NCBI GenBank assembly: GCA_007116105.1
Contig: SKJA01000021.1
Coordinates: forward strand, 1 to 7,164
Source of the DNA: Candidatus Izemoplasma sp.
GTDB taxonomy: Bacteria; Bacillota_I; Bacilli_A; Izemoplasmatales; Izemoplasmataceae
Direction of reading: 5' to 3'
DNA: 7,164 nucleotides
The translations under genes and the position numbers were made by a program. Below the pieces are notes generated by a model. The model was not told where the DNA came from. It was given only the letters and a program-made list of their open reading frames with translations, and did not search any database. Shown here in pieces: positions 6,786-7,164 of the stretch; positions within the stretch are counted from its first letter, which is position 1; the number at the start of each line of letters is the position of its first letter.

Positions 6786-6810
6786 CGAGAAGAAATTTAA
6801 CTATGCCTAG

Positions 6811-6875
6811 ACATCGGTGACAAGATTTAAGAGTGACCCAACAATCGTTAAACAATCTTTGTCTAAAGCCGATGT
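6811..6875. repeat. Long imperfect inverted repeat upstream of the mtlA promoter
   Basis: ACATCGG (6811-6817) is mirrored by CCGATGT (6869-6875). Inside it, GACAAGATT (6819-6827) is mirrored with a one-base bulge by AATCTTTGTC (6854-6863). Between the arms are two direct copies of AACAATC, 11 bp apart (6840-6846, 6851-6857), and two GTGAC copies, 16 bp apart (6817-6821, 6833-6837). The GGTGACAA piece resembles one half of the Bacillus MtlR operator (TGTGNCAA). It lies about 25-90 bp upstream of the mtlA -35 box, a normal place for activator binding. MtlR binding is inferred. Confidence 0.4.
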
Positions 6876-6879
6876 AAAG

Positions 6880-6990
6880 GGTGGTTAAAAATGAAACTGG
6901 TTAACGTAAACCATAATAATTCTAATTAGGCGTTCACGTCTTTGTTAAGGGCTTTAAACCCAATTGTCCTATTTTTTAATACAATTACCT
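6880..6990. other. AT-rich spacer between the divergent promoters
   Basis: I find no gene here. The only structure is a near-perfect 14-bp palindrome with a central CG, GGTTAACGTAAACC (6899-6912, one mismatched pair), which resembles a LacI/GalR-family operator, and a short GGG-CCC hairpin at 6949-6961 too weak to be a terminator. A 12-codon reading frame at 6891-6929 is not considered a gene. Confidence 0.4.
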
Positions 6991-6991
6991 A

Positions 6992-7020
6992 TTGTAAGCA
7001 TTTTCATATATATTTATAAT
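6992..7020 (+). promoter_or_regulatory. Sigma-A promoter of the divergent plus-strand gene
   Basis: A -35 box TTGTAA (6992-6997, 4 of 6) and a consensus -10 box TATAAT (7015-7020) are separated by exactly 17 bp. Transcription would start near 7027, leaving a leader of about 49 nt before the ATG at 7076. Confidence 0.75.
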
Positions 7021-7048
7021 AAAGCCATGATTCAAACACCATGATAGG

Positions 7049-7064
7049 CTGTAAACACTTACAG
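7049..7064. promoter_or_regulatory. Perfect palindrome in the leader, candidate repressor operator
   Basis: CTGTAA-ACAC-TTACAG is a perfect 6-bp inverted repeat with a 4-bp centre. It lies downstream of the predicted promoter and ends just before the GAGGAGG ribosome binding site. The arm length and 4-bp centre recall operators such as the Rex box, but the bases match the Rex consensus only partly. As RNA it could form a small hairpin next to the binding site. The protein that binds it is unknown. Confidence 0.4.
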
Positions 7065-7075
7065 AGGAGGGTTAT

Positions 7076-7164
7076 ATGTCCGTTCAAGAAGTCTTATCAA
7101 AGTTTCCAGCACAAGAAGATTATCTCTTAGAGATCTTACTCGAAGTGCAAAAACAAAAAGTACA
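7076..7164 (+). CDS. Start of a protein resembling NuoE/HndA-type [2Fe-2S] subunits (3' truncated by window)
   Basis: The ATG at 7076 has AGGAGG (7065-7070) 5 nt upstream and a strong promoter, so this is a real gene start. Only 29 residues are visible before the window ends. The segment, with a KFP turn followed by YLLEILLEVQ, looks like the N-terminal helix of NuoE/HndA-type thioredoxin-like [2Fe-2S] subunits, which often begin with a KYP...LIPILQEVQ pattern. If right, it would belong to an NADH-linked complex such as a hydrogenase, formate dehydrogenase or NADH dehydrogenase module. The cysteine ligands lie beyond the window, so the family call is tentative. It is divergent from the mannitol genes and probably regulated separately. 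Confidence 0.45.
   Translation, partial: MSVQEVLSKFPAQEDYLLEILLEVQKQKV

Noticed and set aside
6891..6929. 12-codon plus-strand mini-frame (MKLVNVNHNNSN) with GGGTGG 6 nt upstream
   Set aside because: No promoter is visible upstream on that strand and no attenuator hairpin follows, so a leader peptide is not supported.
6949..6980. GGGCTTTAAACCC followed by a T-rich stretch as a plus-strand terminator
   Set aside because: The stem is only 3 bp plus two weak pairs, the T-run is separated from it by about 10 nt, and no gene precedes it.

Overview
The window looks like a chromosomal segment of a Bacillota (Firmicutes) or Mollicutes-related bacterium. The reasons are strong AGGAGG ribosome binding sites, a Bacillus-type MtlR regulator, a good match to the CcpA cre consensus, and an HPr that keeps the regulatory serine. 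By eye the GC content is in the mid-40s percent. TGA is used as a stop (ends of the EIIA and kinase genes) and Trp is TGG, so the code is standard; the exact genus cannot be read from the window.

Layout: positions 1-113 hold the C-terminal end of a ZIP-family metal transporter on the plus strand. A symmetrical hairpin terminator (121-157) separates it from a convergent block of six minus-strand genes running from 6719 down to 155. In transcription order these are: a mannitol-type PTS EIICB (mtlA); a rho-independent terminator; an MtlR-type transcriptional activator with its own promoter; a stand-alone EIIA (mtlF-like); a PfkB-family 1-phosphofructokinase-like kinase (fruK-like); a zinc-dependent MDR dehydrogenase of the L-sorbose-1-phosphate reductase (SorE) type; and an HPr phosphocarrier. 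The last four are tightly packed: an 11-nt gap after mtlR, then overlaps of 4 nt (GTGA), 4 nt (ATGA) and 11 nt. On the right, a 356-nt intergenic region carries the mtlA promoter with a cre site in its spacer, an imperfect inverted repeat, a near-consensus sigma-A promoter for the divergent gene and a palindrome in that gene's leader. The divergent gene (7076 onward, truncated by the window edge) begins like a NuoE/HndA-type [2Fe-2S] subunit, but only 29 residues are visible.

How the genes may work together: EIICB plus EIIA would import mannitol as mannitol-1-phosphate. The expected mannitol-1-phosphate 5-dehydrogenase (mtlD) is absent from the cluster. In its place are a SorE-like dehydrogenase, whose characterised relative acts on the carbon next to the phosphorylated CH2, and a fructose-1-phosphate kinase. 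Because D-mannitol is two-fold symmetric, oxidation of mannitol-1-phosphate at C2 would give D-fructose-1-phosphate, which the kinase would turn into fructose-1,6-bisphosphate. This predicted bypass of fructose-6-phosphate, with its own EIIA, HPr and MtlR, is the most interesting inference in the window. It is unproven.
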